From NCBI GenBank assembly GCA_036488875.1, contig DASXGW010000015.1, positions 1 through 64,000 of the forward strand: a stretch of 64,000 nt of DNA, in the 5' to 3' direction. This stretch comes from Candidatus Baltobacteraceae bacterium (GTDB taxonomy: Bacteria; Vulcanimicrobiota; Vulcanimicrobiia; Vulcanimicrobiales; Vulcanimicrobiaceae). Positions 43,314 through 50,797 of the stretch are shown here, in pieces. The notes under the pieces are model-generated. The model saw nothing but the letters and a program-made list of their open reading frames with translations. It made no database searches and had not been told where the DNA came from. A program made the position numbers and the translations under genes. Numbering within the stretch: position 1 is the first letter of the stretch; each line of letters starts with the position of its first letter.

Positions 43314-43328
43314 ATGCAACGGAAATGC
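43314..43328 (+). repeat. Candidate integrase arm-type site, left
   Basis: ATGCAACGGAA followed by a degenerate second unit (ATGCCACGAGA). Same sequence and orientation as the tandem at 49015-49036. It is 108 bases inside the left att core. In the circular form of the element both sites would flank the core. Confidence 0.5.
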
Positions 43329-43883
43329 CACGAGAACACTAGCGGCAAGAGCGTCGCGAAAACGGCGCTCCCGCCCGTCCAACCGGAAAGGATACTTCCG
43401 AATGAACACACTCATGTACCCTTCGGACCCCAAGGCCGGAACGGGACGGCACCTGATCGGAGTTCGGTTCGCAAACGCACCGCTCGAAAACGGCAACAAC
43501 TCAAGACGACTCGCGTGCTCGCGGAGGCCGTAAGAATCGCCTACGAAGCGCGACGGGCGTCTGTTATCATTGACTGGTCGGTGAGTGCAAAGACTCCCTT
43601 AGAGGCCGAAGTCCGGTTGGATGTTATCCACCAAATCGAACTCGAGGAATTTGCGGATCAGCGGTCCTCGGGTTGTGCAATGTCATGGGTAGCACTGAGG
43701 ATACGTCAACGTCTTCTGGAGTTCGACGGAACACTCTTCGACCAGGGTTCGGAGACTACTGTTGGCGTCGACTTACTGGTAACGCACAATAAGTGGCTTA
43801 ACTTTTACGAGACCGAGCTAGAAAAGGAAACTGAGGCACGTCACGCTCACCTTCGTTCTCATAAGTACGCCAACAATGCGTGA
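43314..43883 (+). CDS. Hypothetical island protein
   Basis: Up to 189 residues; the N-terminal 70 are low in complexity and Arg-rich, and the first ATG lies in the arm-site repeat, so the true start may be later (for example GTG in TTRVLAEAVR). The C-terminal 120 residues look like a real helical protein with an acidic centre (VRLDVIHQIELEEFADQ). No family recognised. Confidence 0.4.
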   Translation: MQRKCHENTSGKSVAKTALPPVQPERILPNEHTHVPFGPQGRNGTAPDRSSVRKRTARKRQQLKTTRVLAEAVRIAYEARRASVIIDWSVSAKTPLEAEVRLDVIHQIELEEFADQRSSGCAMSWVALRIRQRLLEFDGTLFDQGSETTVGVDLLVTHNKWLNFYETELEKETEARHAHLRSHKYANNA

Positions 43884-44117
43884 CGTCAGGCGTTTCTTCC
43901 GCGTTCGCGCGGCTGCTGGCGTGGGCCGGCGCCGCGCAGCGCGGTCCCTCGGCGATCGGCCGGCGCGCGCGTAACCGCGTCATCATGCGCCGCGTAGGAC
44001 GCGTCCTTCGACGCTAGAATACTGCCGTTGGAGACCTTGGCCCACCAAGTACACGGGGATCACTTTAAGGTGGTCCCCGCTTCACATCAAGAAGTCCTTA
44101 CCTCAGGAGCTTTGGCA
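43884..44117. other. Intergenic in island, nothing recognised
   Basis: No gene, RNA or clear promoter is seen. It is less GC-rich near the downstream gene. CTCAGGAGC at its end is the ribosome site for the next gene. Confidence 0.4.
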
Positions 44118-44573
44118 ATGATTCGAACGATCTTGCTTTGCGTGATTACTGCCGGGTTAACGATAGCGGCTACGACGACAGTGCTGTCGGGGCAGAACCG
44201 CGCGGTAGGAGCGCCCGCCAGCGCCGACGAGGAAGCGCTGGTGCCGCTTTGCGGACACCCAGTCTATGGTGCAGACGGGACCATGGGGCCGATATTTTGT
44301 GTGATCGATAATCCGATCGCCCTGCACTACTATGCGCCAATGGCCAGACGAACGTTTGCGCTCGGCCCAGACGCATCCCCGCGAGACGTCGTCAACGCGC
44401 TGACCGTCGATTTTAAGCACGGTGGCACGGAGCCAATCCTTTGTTCGATTTACCAGCTAGCGGCGTGGAAGAATCATTGGCACTTCGGGGTATCGGTGGC
44501 TGCCCAAGTCGGGGAAGGTCTAGGGTTCCCGTCTGGCTGGTGTCGCGAGCCATCCTTTTCGGCGATTGAATAG
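44118..44573 (+). CDS. Secreted hypothetical island protein
   Basis: A 151-residue protein with a signal peptide (start MIRTILLCVITAGLTIA). The mature part has Cys residues in PLCGHPVYG, IFCVID, ILCSIY and GWCREP, suggesting disulfides, and a WHFGVSV segment. No family recognised. The ATG at 44118 was chosen because AGGAG lies 7 bases upstream and it starts the signal; the longer frame adds unlikely sequence. Confidence 0.5.
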   Translation: MIRTILLCVITAGLTIAATTTVLSGQNRAVGAPASADEEALVPLCGHPVYGADGTMGPIFCVIDNPIALHYYAPMARRTFALGPDASPRDVVNALTVDFKHGGTEPILCSIYQLAAWKNHWHFGVSVAAQVGEGLGFPSGWCREPSFSAIE

Positions 44574-44587
44574 CCGCGTGAGGTAAG

Positions 44588-44944
44588 ATGCCCAAGAATT
44601 TCGATGAGCTCGGAAACAAAATGACGCCCGAGCAGCTCGAGCGTAGCGACGCGAAGGCACAGATCCTATTGCAGATCCAAAAGATTCTGGCTCGCCCATA
44701 CAGGCGCGAGTTCCGACAAGACGACGACGGATCTTGGTTCGCACGTATCGTCGAGTTCCCGGGCTGCATGACGGTCGGCGCTACGCGTGAAGAGGCCGAC
44801 CAAATGCTCGATGATGCCGCCGTCAATTGGCTGACGGTTATGCTTGAGGACAGGGATCCCGATTCCGGAACCGATCGCGGCCCCGTAACCACTCCCAGCG
44901 CTCGCGAGCAGGGTTGCTCGTCGCCGGCCTCGGCCTTCGCGTGA
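44588..44944 (+). CDS. HicB-like antitoxin-domain protein
   Basis: A 118-residue protein whose central part DDDGSWFARIVEFPGCMTVG, then ATREEADQML, is the HicB fold signature (GxWxA...PGC...G.T..EA). An unusual 44-residue N-terminal extension precedes it. HicB proteins neutralise the HicA ribonuclease and repress their operon; no HicA gene is adjacent, so this is an orphan. Ribosome site GAGGTAAG before the ATG. Confidence 0.7.
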   Translation: MPKNFDELGNKMTPEQLERSDAKAQILLQIQKILARPYRREFRQDDDGSWFARIVEFPGCMTVGATREEADQMLDDAAVNWLTVMLEDRDPDSGTDRGPVTTPSAREQGCSSPASAFA

Positions 44945-45346
44945 CAAGCGACACAGCGACCGTCCCTGACATGCATCGACGCTGTTTGGTCGCAAAAGCC
45001 ATGCGGGCACGGTCCCCGATCGATCCGGTCGTGCCGGCGACTTCCCATTGTCGCGTTGACACCGCAGATAGGCGCACGGGTTTCGATTTAATGTCGTGGC
45101 GCTAGCGTTAGGGCTCCGTCTCAGCAAAGTGATCTTCGCCACATGATCGCAGTAGAGCCCAGGCGACGTGCGTGCGCTCGTAAAAGCAGCCGCATCGATA
45201 CAGCCTCGTTCTTTCGGCCGCGGTTGTGGGTCGTATGTTCCCGCGCTGATCCTTCTGGGGCCGCAGTCGTCCGATCTGTGCAGCTGGCCCCATAACACGG
45301 TCGAGCTCTTCGGTCGTTCGGTTCAAGGCTTAGGTATCGCGCCGGG
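44945..45346. other. Intergenic in island, nothing supported
   Basis: About 400 bases with short overlapping open frames in several phases, none with domain, ribosome site or convincing composition. Possibly remains of decayed genes. Confidence 0.4.
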
Positions 45347-45808
45347 TTAGCCACCCATTTGCTGTTGCTGGAACTCCATAGGCTGGATCCGAAATGGAAT
45401 GGATTTCTTATGGTCGTCGTCGATGGTAATCTCGACGGAGTGGTGACCGAATCGCTTGGGCGGAAACGACAATTCCACCGGGATAATCAACGACTGTTCC
45501 CACCCCTGGGGCAAGTTCGGATTCTCGGGAACGACCACCTGAAATGCGAGATTAAACGTGCGCACGCCATCGTCGGTTTGAATCAACAGTTCCGTCTTAT
45601 GCGGCTTGCGAAGCTCAGTCTTATTCGCCAGCAGACGCGCGACGACAAAGAAGCGCACCGGCATCGCAATCGCGTCCGGTGGACGCATTTCCTGCGGTAC
45701 AACTTCGACCGGCATGGCACCGATCGTATCCATTCCAACTCCCAGGACGTTCACGTAGCCGGCACCGGGAAGAGCGCTGTGGGCGAGAAACGCCCAATCG
45801 ACCCTCAC
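45347..45808 (-). CDS. DUF6941-like hypothetical protein
   Basis: A 153-residue protein. DWAFLAHSALPGAGYVNVLG is the opening pattern of DUF6941-type proteins, with strands ending in VPENPNLPQGWEQSL and FPPKRFGHHSVEI. It is probably a beta-sandwich of unknown function, often seen in mobile or phage-derived regions. It has no signal or membrane segment. It ends in a Gln-rich tail. Confidence 0.5.
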   Translation of the reverse strand: MRVDWAFLAHSALPGAGYVNVLGVGMDTIGAMPVEVVPQEMRPPDAIAMPVRFFVVARLLANKTELRKPHKTELLIQTDDGVRTFNLAFQVVVPENPNLPQGWEQSLIIPVELSFPPKRFGHHSVEITIDDDHKKSIPFRIQPMEFQQQQMGG

Positions 45809-46148
45809 CGGGTTATCTGCACAAGCGTAACCGACGCCTCAGTCGGCGGCTGCATGCCGTCCGCTGAAACGGGTATCATCGGGCCGCATACGACCGCAGT
45901 GAGTTGCAGCGGTGGCGCGGCAATCGAGGCAAAGCCCGCTCCGCATACTTCAGTAAGTGCTACAGAATCCATCGTGTTTCTCCGTCCCTGCTCCCCTTGG
46001 TCATCGGCGCTCCGGGGCCTTTCGGTGAGCCATGATCCTTTGTTCCCATCCCGCGCACGGCTCGTGCGGAAACTCCGGTACTCGGCTTATCGACGCGCAT
46101 CGTCGGGAAGTTAGTTCCTGGCCCCATCACTTGTAAGCGCCGAAGGTA
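45809..46148. other. Intergenic in island, nothing supported
   Basis: Around 340 bases without a supported gene. Short frames on the plus strand lack homology and ribosome sites. It may contain the promoter of the minus-strand DUF6941-like gene. Confidence 0.4.
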
Positions 46149-46997
46149 TCAGGTAGCCGACGCCTGAGGCGGCGTGGGAGTGAGTTGAGCCCATTGCCCT
46201 CGCCCCGGCACGATACCGTCCGCAAACGCGATGCGCCAACGTATTCGCTCGAAAACTTCGCGACTACCGATCGGATGGAAAAACGAGACGAATGTCACTC
46301 GGTTTACAGGCGCGTCAACGAAGAAAAACCTATCTAGATCGGTTTCCCATCGGGAATACCCCGCGTCGTCTGGAGTCCGGTACCATAGCGGGAACTCTGG
46401 GAGATTTTTCATCGCGTCGGCATTGAACTCCGGCGGCACGAGAAGCTGCAGTGTCGCCCATTGCGCCGAGCGCGATCCCGTGTTCACGACACCAAACCCC
46501 ACGTTCGTGCGCAGCTTTTCAGCGGAGAATGGTTGCTGAAATTCCACCGTTCCCCAAACCTGCAGATGGGCTAGAGCGGACATGATGGTGTCTTGATGTT
46601 CCAAGATCTTAGTTTGAGTCGACGCGATTTGTTCCAGCCGTTGCGCGAGCGTGATCTGGCGCGCTACGAGAAGCATCGTTAGAAGTCCGATGACCGCAGT
46701 CACCGCCTCAATCATGACCTCGGGGTGCTCTTCTTCCATCACCCACAGGCCCATAAAGATCAGCAAGACCGGCAACGAAAGGAATACGAGCCGCTCCAGC
46801 GGTGACAGAAAATCGTTCTTCCTCCAAGCTCCACGCAAGAGCTGAATCGCGACGAAGATCACCGCAGCATCGATTACGAGAAACACGAACTCGCGCCAGG
46901 GACTCGGGCGAGCAAAAAGCCACCCGATAGCCGATATGGCTCCGCCGATGTCGGCGTAGATGCGTACGAAGAAAGGCTCCACTTGATCCCAGTGCAC
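46149..46997 (-). CDS. Membrane protein of unknown function
   Basis: A 282-residue protein. Three to four hydrophobic segments span about 38-125 (EFVFLVIDAAVIFVAIQLL, VFLSLPVLLIFMGLWV, AVIGLLTMLLVARQI), then a short coiled-coil (QRLEQIASTQTKILEHQD) and a 150-residue soluble domain ending in Pro/Thr. No family recognised. The layout (helices, coil, C-terminal domain) resembles small sensor or effector membrane proteins of mobile elements. Confidence 0.55.
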   Translation of the reverse strand: MHWDQVEPFFVRIYADIGGAISAIGWLFARPSPWREFVFLVIDAAVIFVAIQLLRGAWRKNDFLSPLERLVFLSLPVLLIFMGLWVMEEEHPEVMIEAVTAVIGLLTMLLVARQITLAQRLEQIASTQTKILEHQDTIMSALAHLQVWGTVEFQQPFSAEKLRTNVGFGVVNTGSRSAQWATLQLLVPPEFNADAMKNLPEFPLWYRTPDDAGYSRWETDLDRFFFVDAPVNRVTFVSFFHPIGSREVFERIRWRIAFADGIVPGRGQWAQLTPTPPQASAT

Positions 46998-47192
46998 GCG
47001 CGATTATTCGCGCTGCGCGCGCCGAGTCACTGCGCGAGTGCGCCTCGCCGCAGTGTCACCCGCGAGCGGCGCGATAGTCCGAAGGCACCATATAAGCTGC
47101 AGAAGCAGCATGGAACCATGCCGTTGTCGAAACCCGTGCTGCGTAACGAGGGAACGAGGTCATCTTGGCCCCTCGGTGGATCGGAGTGACCA

Positions 47193-47660
47193 ATGAAGGC
47201 TCTGCTTCTCGCCGTGGCATTTGCAATGGTTGGCGTTCTCGCTGCCTGCGGCGACGACTCATCAAGTTCGTCTAGCGACTCCAGCGATCAGACCGCGGCG
47301 CCGGTCGCGACCGCGGCGCCCATCTCCGTAGCGGCCCGCAAGAAGAAATTCGTACAGAGCGTCGACGAGTCGATTTCGGGCGCGATGATCGCGGGCAACA
47401 AATACAAGTACGTTGGGAAAGACGTCGATCTTCACTGCACCGTCGCGAGCGTTATCGACGAAAACGGCTTCAATGCAACTTGCGGTGAGGATGACGATGG
47501 CGATCCCGTCAACATCGTCGTGCTGTACTCGTACACGAAGTCACTCGACCAGGGTCAGACCGTGCGAATTTTGGGAACCGTTGAGCAACCCGCAGAGGGG
47601 TCAAACGCGATGGGCGGCTCCGGAACGTTCCCGACGGTCAAAGCAGAGTTCATGGAATAG
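47193..47660 (+). CDS. Lipoprotein with OB-fold-like domain
   Basis: A 155-residue lipoprotein (lipobox VGVLAACGDD) with a Ser/Asp linker and a C-terminal domain, KYVGKDVDLHCTVASVIDEN to QTVRILGTVEQP, with the alternation of strands of a small OB-fold as in tRNA_anti-like lipoproteins. Function unknown. Confidence 0.6.
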   Translation: MKALLLAVAFAMVGVLAACGDDSSSSSSDSSDQTAAPVATAAPISVAARKKKFVQSVDESISGAMIAGNKYKYVGKDVDLHCTVASVIDENGFNATCGEDDDGDPVNIVVLYSYTKSLDQGQTVRILGTVEQPAEGSNAMGGSGTFPTVKAEFME

Positions 47661-47672
47661 CTCGGCCCAAGG

Positions 47673-48510
47673 ATGACTTCATCTCAACCGTGGTATCAGA
47701 ATCCCGAATGGTGGGGCATCATCTTCTCCACCGCGCTGGGCCTCGCAGCCCTTACGCAAACCCTTTGGGGACCGCGCCTTAAAGCAGTATTCTGGCCGCG
47801 AAAGATTTGCATTCACGAGTCGCTCTTGCCGGATATCGGCTTTGGCGTTGCCGGCGCCCTTATTTGGGCTGTGCGGATCCATTGTGAGTAAGAACCTTGA
47901 CTCGGTCATCGTCAACGCATACGTGCGAGCGAAGCGCCTCGCTGACGGGGCAGCGTATTCGTTTACGGCGCTCTTTAGCCGAACCCGCACGATCACGGAA
48001 ACCGGCGACAACATCAACGGTGAAATATGGCGCATTTTCAAAGTCGCCGTCGACGAGCCCGCACCTTACGACATTACGTTTTGTAACGATGGCGCACGGG
48101 CGGCGATAAAGACTGCGACTGAGGCACTACGCGCCGCTTGGCTTCAGCGAATGGTTCAACAGATTCCGCCGCCCTATGATGACTACACCCCTGGGAATAC
48201 CGCTCGTCTCGCCCAAGCGAATCAGGTCATGTTCAAAGACGCGCTGAACGCGGAGTTCCTGAATACTGCTACGGCTCAACTGCTCAACCATTTCTATTGG
48301 CTAGCTGGCCGGTACGATATCGCCCTAGAATTAGTCGCTGATGGGGACAAACAAACCCACAGCAAGAAATGGAAGATGACCGTCACGCGCGAGATGGAGC
48401 AACAACTCCGACAGAACGCACGCCGCCTCGTGGCGGCAGCCTGCAATCAGCCAACGGTCGTCGTGGGCCAGTTCTTTACTGCGTGGCCGACTTACGAACC
48501 ACCTGAGTGA
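47673..48510 (+). pseudogene. Probable frameshifted membrane protein gene
   Basis: Two overlapping frames look like one protein. The first (47673-47891) starts WYQNPEWWGIIFSTALGLAA with a membrane helix, typical of the N-terminus of a family continuing to a P-x2-G-x2-G-T-like segment. The second (47842-48510, +1 relative) gives PLFGLCGSIVSKN, then VRAKRLADGAAYSFT and a 200-residue soluble domain. The join fits near 47830-47860, where the first frame runs to a stop soon after. A sequencing error or real disruption would explain it; no obvious slippery site is present. Confidence 0.5.
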
Positions 48511-48654
48511 CCATGCGATGTCGATCAGCGTGACGTAACAATCCGGCGAGGCGTTTATGGTCGGAGCTTCGGAACTACAAGCCTCTCAAGAGCGGCGATG
48601 GAATATTGGGATGCGATGGCGACCAGTACATGAGGTGCAGCGGATTCCCCAGCG
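48511..48654. other. Intergenic in island
   Basis: 144 bases with no supported gene. No hairpin stands out. Confidence 0.35.
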
Positions 48655-48918
48655 CTATCCGATAGCTTGAGGGAGCAACTCGGCGATCTTCTTGGGATCT
48701 TGGACGCCGTTGACCGTTATAGGCGCGTGGATCGTAATGTTCGGCGCCGAGGATGGGATGAGCTGATTCATCAACCTGTTGCCGAGCGCCGTGCCCGGAG
48801 CCCCCGGTGCGATCGCGTTGCGGATCGCGCGAGCACGGGCTGCGGCAAGCGCCGCCGGCGAGGCTGGCGGAGCGTTGGCATCAGGAGACACCGGACCTCC
48901 GCTCGCGAGGGACTTCAC
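48655..48918 (-). pseudogene. Phage tape-measure-like C-terminal fragment
   Basis: 87 residues. NITIHAPITVNGVQDPKKIA followed by ELLPQAI matches the end of many phage tail tape-measure or minor tail proteins (ITxxxPITVxGxxDP). The N-terminal half (PPASPAALAAARARAIRNAI) is Ala-rich. The size is a fraction of a tape-measure protein, so this is a fragment from a degraded prophage. Confidence 0.5.
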
Positions 48919-49014
48919 GATTCGGCGATGCGTTCAGTCAAGCCCAGGCGAGGGCGGTAGGAGGTGAGAACGGACGGCCGTGAATCGGTCGCAGAGCCCA
49001 ACGAGCGAAACCCA

Positions 49015-49036
49015 ATGCAACGGAAATGCAACGGAA
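49015..49036 (+). repeat. Candidate integrase arm-type sites, right (tandem)
   Basis: Two head-to-tail copies of ATGCAACGGAA (49015-49025 and 49026-49036), about 90 bases inside the right att core. The same 11-mer occurs about 108 bases inside the left core, in direct orientation. Confidence 0.5.
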
Positions 49037-49106
49037 GCGACTTGAAGGGAGAGTAGAGACCCGCCGGTGTAGCGGAAACCCTCGTAAAACCTAGCGGATC
49101 ACGTGC

Positions 49107-49184
49107 GCGCCCGTAGCTCAAACTGGATAGAGCAGGGGACTCCTAAGCCCAAGGTTGCCAGTTCGATTCTGGCCGGGCGCACCA
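49107..49184 (+). tRNA. tRNA-Arg(CCT), island attachment site (attR)
   Basis: The acceptor GCGCCCG/CGGGCGC, D arm GCTC-AAACTGGATA-GAGC, anticodon loop CTCCTAA (anticodon CCT), T arm GCCAG-TTCGATT-CTGGC, discriminator A and encoded CCA. The anticodon stem is weak: 27-43 (G-A) and 31-39 (A-G) are mismatched, leaving three G-C pairs. The 5' half to the anticodon loop is repeated at 43167, the core being 49125-49146. The intact gene was rebuilt by the island. Confidence 0.9.
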
Positions 49185-49212
49185 CCCAGCAAGCAGGAAC
49201 CTCCTCCTGTGC

Positions 49213-49241
49213 TTGCGAAGGCCGAACCGCTGTGCTAACAT
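49213..49241 (+). promoter_or_regulatory. Possible promoter of rpmG
   Basis: TTGCGA at 49213-49218 and TAACAT at 49236-49241, spacer 17. Transcription would start near 49248, just before a terminator-like hairpin, so an attenuator arrangement is possible. Confidence 0.4.
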
Positions 49242-49250
49242 GAGAGGTCG

Positions 49251-49273
49251 AACGGACCCCCGGTCCGTTTTAT
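49251..49273 (+). terminator. Terminator between tRNA-Arg and rpmG
   Basis: An 8-bp stem AACGGACC / GGTCCGTT with a 3-base loop and TTTATTC following. Ends tRNA-Arg transcription or acts as attenuator for rpmG, 31 bases downstream. Confidence 0.75.
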
Positions 49274-49303
49274 TCATGTTCTGATTTTGTCGCTGGGGAA
49301 CCG

Positions 49304-49468
49304 ATGGCCAAGAAAGAGACGCGCGTGATGGTGGTTCTGGCGTGCACTGAGTGCAAGCGCCGCAACTACAACACGCAGAAAAACAAGCAGAAGACGACGG
49401 ACCGGCTGGAACTCAACAAGTACTGCCGCTTCTGCCGCTGCCACCGCGCCCACCGCGAAACGAAGTAA
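49304..49468 (+). CDS. rpmG: 50S ribosomal protein L33
   Basis: A 54-residue L33 (start [17 protein letters not shown]) with two CxxC zinc-ribbon pairs (CTEC, CRFC) and the [19 protein letters not shown] core. The zinc form of L33. It lies 15 bases upstream of tRNA-Trp and then secE, the usual bacterial order. The preceding terminator and possible promoter suggest a separate transcript from tRNA-Arg. Confidence 0.97.
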   Translation: MAKKETRVMVVLACTECKRRNYNTQKNKQKTTDRLELNKYCRFCRCHRAHRETK

Positions 49469-49483
49469 CGTCCTTCGCTTCTT

Positions 49484-49559
49484 AGGTCGGTAGCTCAATT
49501 GGTAGAGCACTCGCCTCCAAAGCGAGGGGTTGCGGGTTCAAGTCCTGTCCGGCCTGCCA
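49484..49559 (+). tRNA. tRNA-Trp(CCA)
   Basis: The acceptor AGGTCGG/CCGGCCT, D arm GCTC-AATTGGTA-GAGC, anticodon stem CTCGC/GCGAG with loop CTCCAAA (anticodon CCA), T arm and encoded CCA. Located between rpmG and secE, as in many bacteria. Confidence 0.97.
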
Positions 49560-49581
49560 GTTTTTCGGGAGAGAACCTTTG

Positions 49582-49800
49582 GTGAACGAGCAGAAAAAGA
49601 CGGCCCAGTCGATTGCCGGCGGAGATTTCGTCCGCGGGGTGATCGCTGAATTGCGGCGCGTCACGTGGCCGACGCGCGAAGAGTGGGTTTCGGCTACGAT
49701 CCTCACGATCGTGCTGGTCGTGGGTATTGGCTTCTTCACATTCGTTCTCGACCAATTTTTCGGATGGTTGTTTACCCTCATCCATCCGGTAAGCGGGTAA
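49582..49800 (+). CDS. secE: Preprotein translocase subunit SecE
   Basis: A 72-residue single-helix SecE. AELRRVTWPTREEWVSAT is the conserved cytoplasmic amphipathic helix, then a membrane helix (TIVLVVGIGFFTFVL). It stabilises SecY in the SecYEG channel. GTG at 49582 was preferred over TTG at 49579 because GGGAGAG lies at the right distance (8 bases). Its stop overlaps the nusG start (TAATG). Confidence 0.95.
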   Translation: MNEQKKTAQSIAGGDFVRGVIAELRRVTWPTREEWVSATILTIVLVVGIGFFTFVLDQFFGWLFTLIHPVSG

Positions 49801-50603
49801 TGCACACTACCATGTTTGACATCGATCGCGACGCTGCAGAGCACGCGGAAACGATTTCCGAAGAAAACACCATTGACGACAGCGCGATGAGCGACGCTGC
49901 GAGTTCGGTCGACGAACCGGCGCTCGAGCACGAGCTGGCGTACGAGGAGCCTGCCGTCGACGCTCCGGTCGAAGACGACGTCATCGAGGACGACGTCGCC
50001 GAAGCGCCGGCGCTCGAAGAGGCTGAAGAAGCCGTTGGCGGCGAGGCCGCTCCCGCGCGTGGGCCAAAGGACAATCGCAACTGGTTCGTGGTGCACACCT
50101 ACTCGGGTTACGAGAACAAGGTCAAAGCCAACCTCGAACGCCGCATCCACTCGATGGGCATGCAGGACAAGATATTCCGCGTGCTCGTTCCAATGGAAGA
50201 CGAAGTTGAGTTCAAGGACGGCAAGCGCAAGATTACGCCCAAGAAGGTGTTCCCGGGTTACGTCCTCGTCGAAATGATCATGGACGACCAGTCGTGGTAC
50301 GTCGTGCGCAACACGCAGGGCGTCACCGGATTCGTCGGCAGCCCCGGCCCGGGCGAAAAACCGGTGCCGCTGCAAGATAAGGAAGTCAAGACGATCCTCA
50401 AGCAGATGGGCATCGAAGCGCCCAAGCTCAAGATCGACTTCAAGAAGGGCGACCGCGTCAAGGTTACGTCCGGACCATTCTTCGACTTCACCGGTGTGGT
50501 CGACGAAATCGCGCCGGAGAAAGAACGCCTGCGCGCGCTCATCTCGATCTTCGGCCGCGAAACGCCGGTCGAGCTCGAGTTCTTCCAGGTGGAAAAGGTC
50601 TAG
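49800..50603 (+). CDS. nusG: Transcription termination/antitermination protein NusG with acidic N-terminal extension
   Basis: A 267-residue NusG. The NGN domain starts at NWFVVHTYSGYENKVKANLE, with the FPGYVLVEM segment and a C-terminal KOW domain (GDRVKVTSGPFFDFTGVV). NusG binds RNA polymerase and the ribosome or Rho. The first about 90 residues are an Asp/Glu/Ala-rich extension not found in E. coli NusG and probably disordered. ATG at 49800 overlaps the secE stop; ATG 49812 is possible. Its stop codon is the first base-paired part of the rplK leader. Confidence 0.96.
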   Translation: MHTTMFDIDRDAAEHAETISEENTIDDSAMSDAASSVDEPALEHELAYEEPAVDAPVEDDVIEDDVAEAPALEEAEEAVGGEAAPARGPKDNRNWFVVHTYSGYENKVKANLERRIHSMGMQDKIFRVLVPMEDEVEFKDGKRKITPKKVFPGYVLVEMIMDDQSWYVVRNTQGVTGFVGSPGPGEKPVPLQDKEVKTILKQMGIEAPKLKIDFKKGDRVKVTSGPFFDFTGVVDEIAPEKERLRALISIFGRETPVELEFFQVEKV

Positions 50604-50706
50604 CACGATGTCTTTTTGCCTGTAGCTTCGTCAACTCGGGCCTCGTGGACCCCAGTCCACTTCGGCCGCTCGTTTCCTCGCTACAGCCAAAAATCCAATC
50701 GTGCTA
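50601..50706 (+). ncRNA. Structured leader element between nusG and rplK
   Basis: A long imperfect stem: TAGCACGAT (50601-50609) pairs with ATCGTGCTA (50698-50706); TTTTTG-C-CTGTAGC (50613-50626) pairs with GCTACAG-C-CAAAAA (50680-50693) with one mismatch. Inside is a perfect hairpin GTGGAC-CCCA-GTCCAC (50645-50660). Probably an mRNA structure in the nusG-rplK intercistronic region, a candidate autoregulatory L1-binding or attenuation element. Confidence 0.7.
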
Positions 50707-50719
50707 AAAAGAGACGGTT

Positions 50720-50780
50720 TCTTACGGAGGCGACCCCGATCCGTAAGACTGCTGAGGGGCAGAAGCATCGGAAACGATGC
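50720..50780 (+). promoter_or_regulatory. Two hairpins just upstream of rplK
   Basis: TCTTACGGA / TCCGTAAGA (9 bp, 50720-50748, 11-base loop) and GCATCG-GAAA-CGATGC (50765-50780, GNRA tetraloop). The second ends 6 bases before the AAGGAG ribosome site of rplK, a suitable place for translational control such as L1 binding. Confidence 0.65.
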
Positions 50781-50797
50781 ATCGTTAAGGAGACAAC

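Larger units (their letters stand above)
43207..49124. mobile_element. tRNA-Arg genomic island (remnant or satellite)
   Basis: About 5.9 kb between the two att cores, visibly lower in GC than the flanks, with mostly unrecognised genes: two lipoproteins or secreted proteins, an HicB-like protein, membrane proteins, one probable frameshifted gene and a fragment like the end of a phage tape-measure protein. 11-base tandem repeats (ATGCAACGGAA) lie about 100 bases inside each end. No integrase is recognised, so the element is decayed or mobilised in trans. Unusually the displaced part of the tRNA is the 5' half. Confidence 0.7.

Noticed and set aside
44945-45346. Search for a hicA toxin gene beside the HicB-like gene
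   Set aside because: No small frame with the HicA double-stranded-RNA-binding-like pattern was seen on either strand.
45359-46114. 251-residue plus-strand frame in the island
   Set aside because: Antisense to the DUF6941-like gene for most of its length, with no domain or signal.
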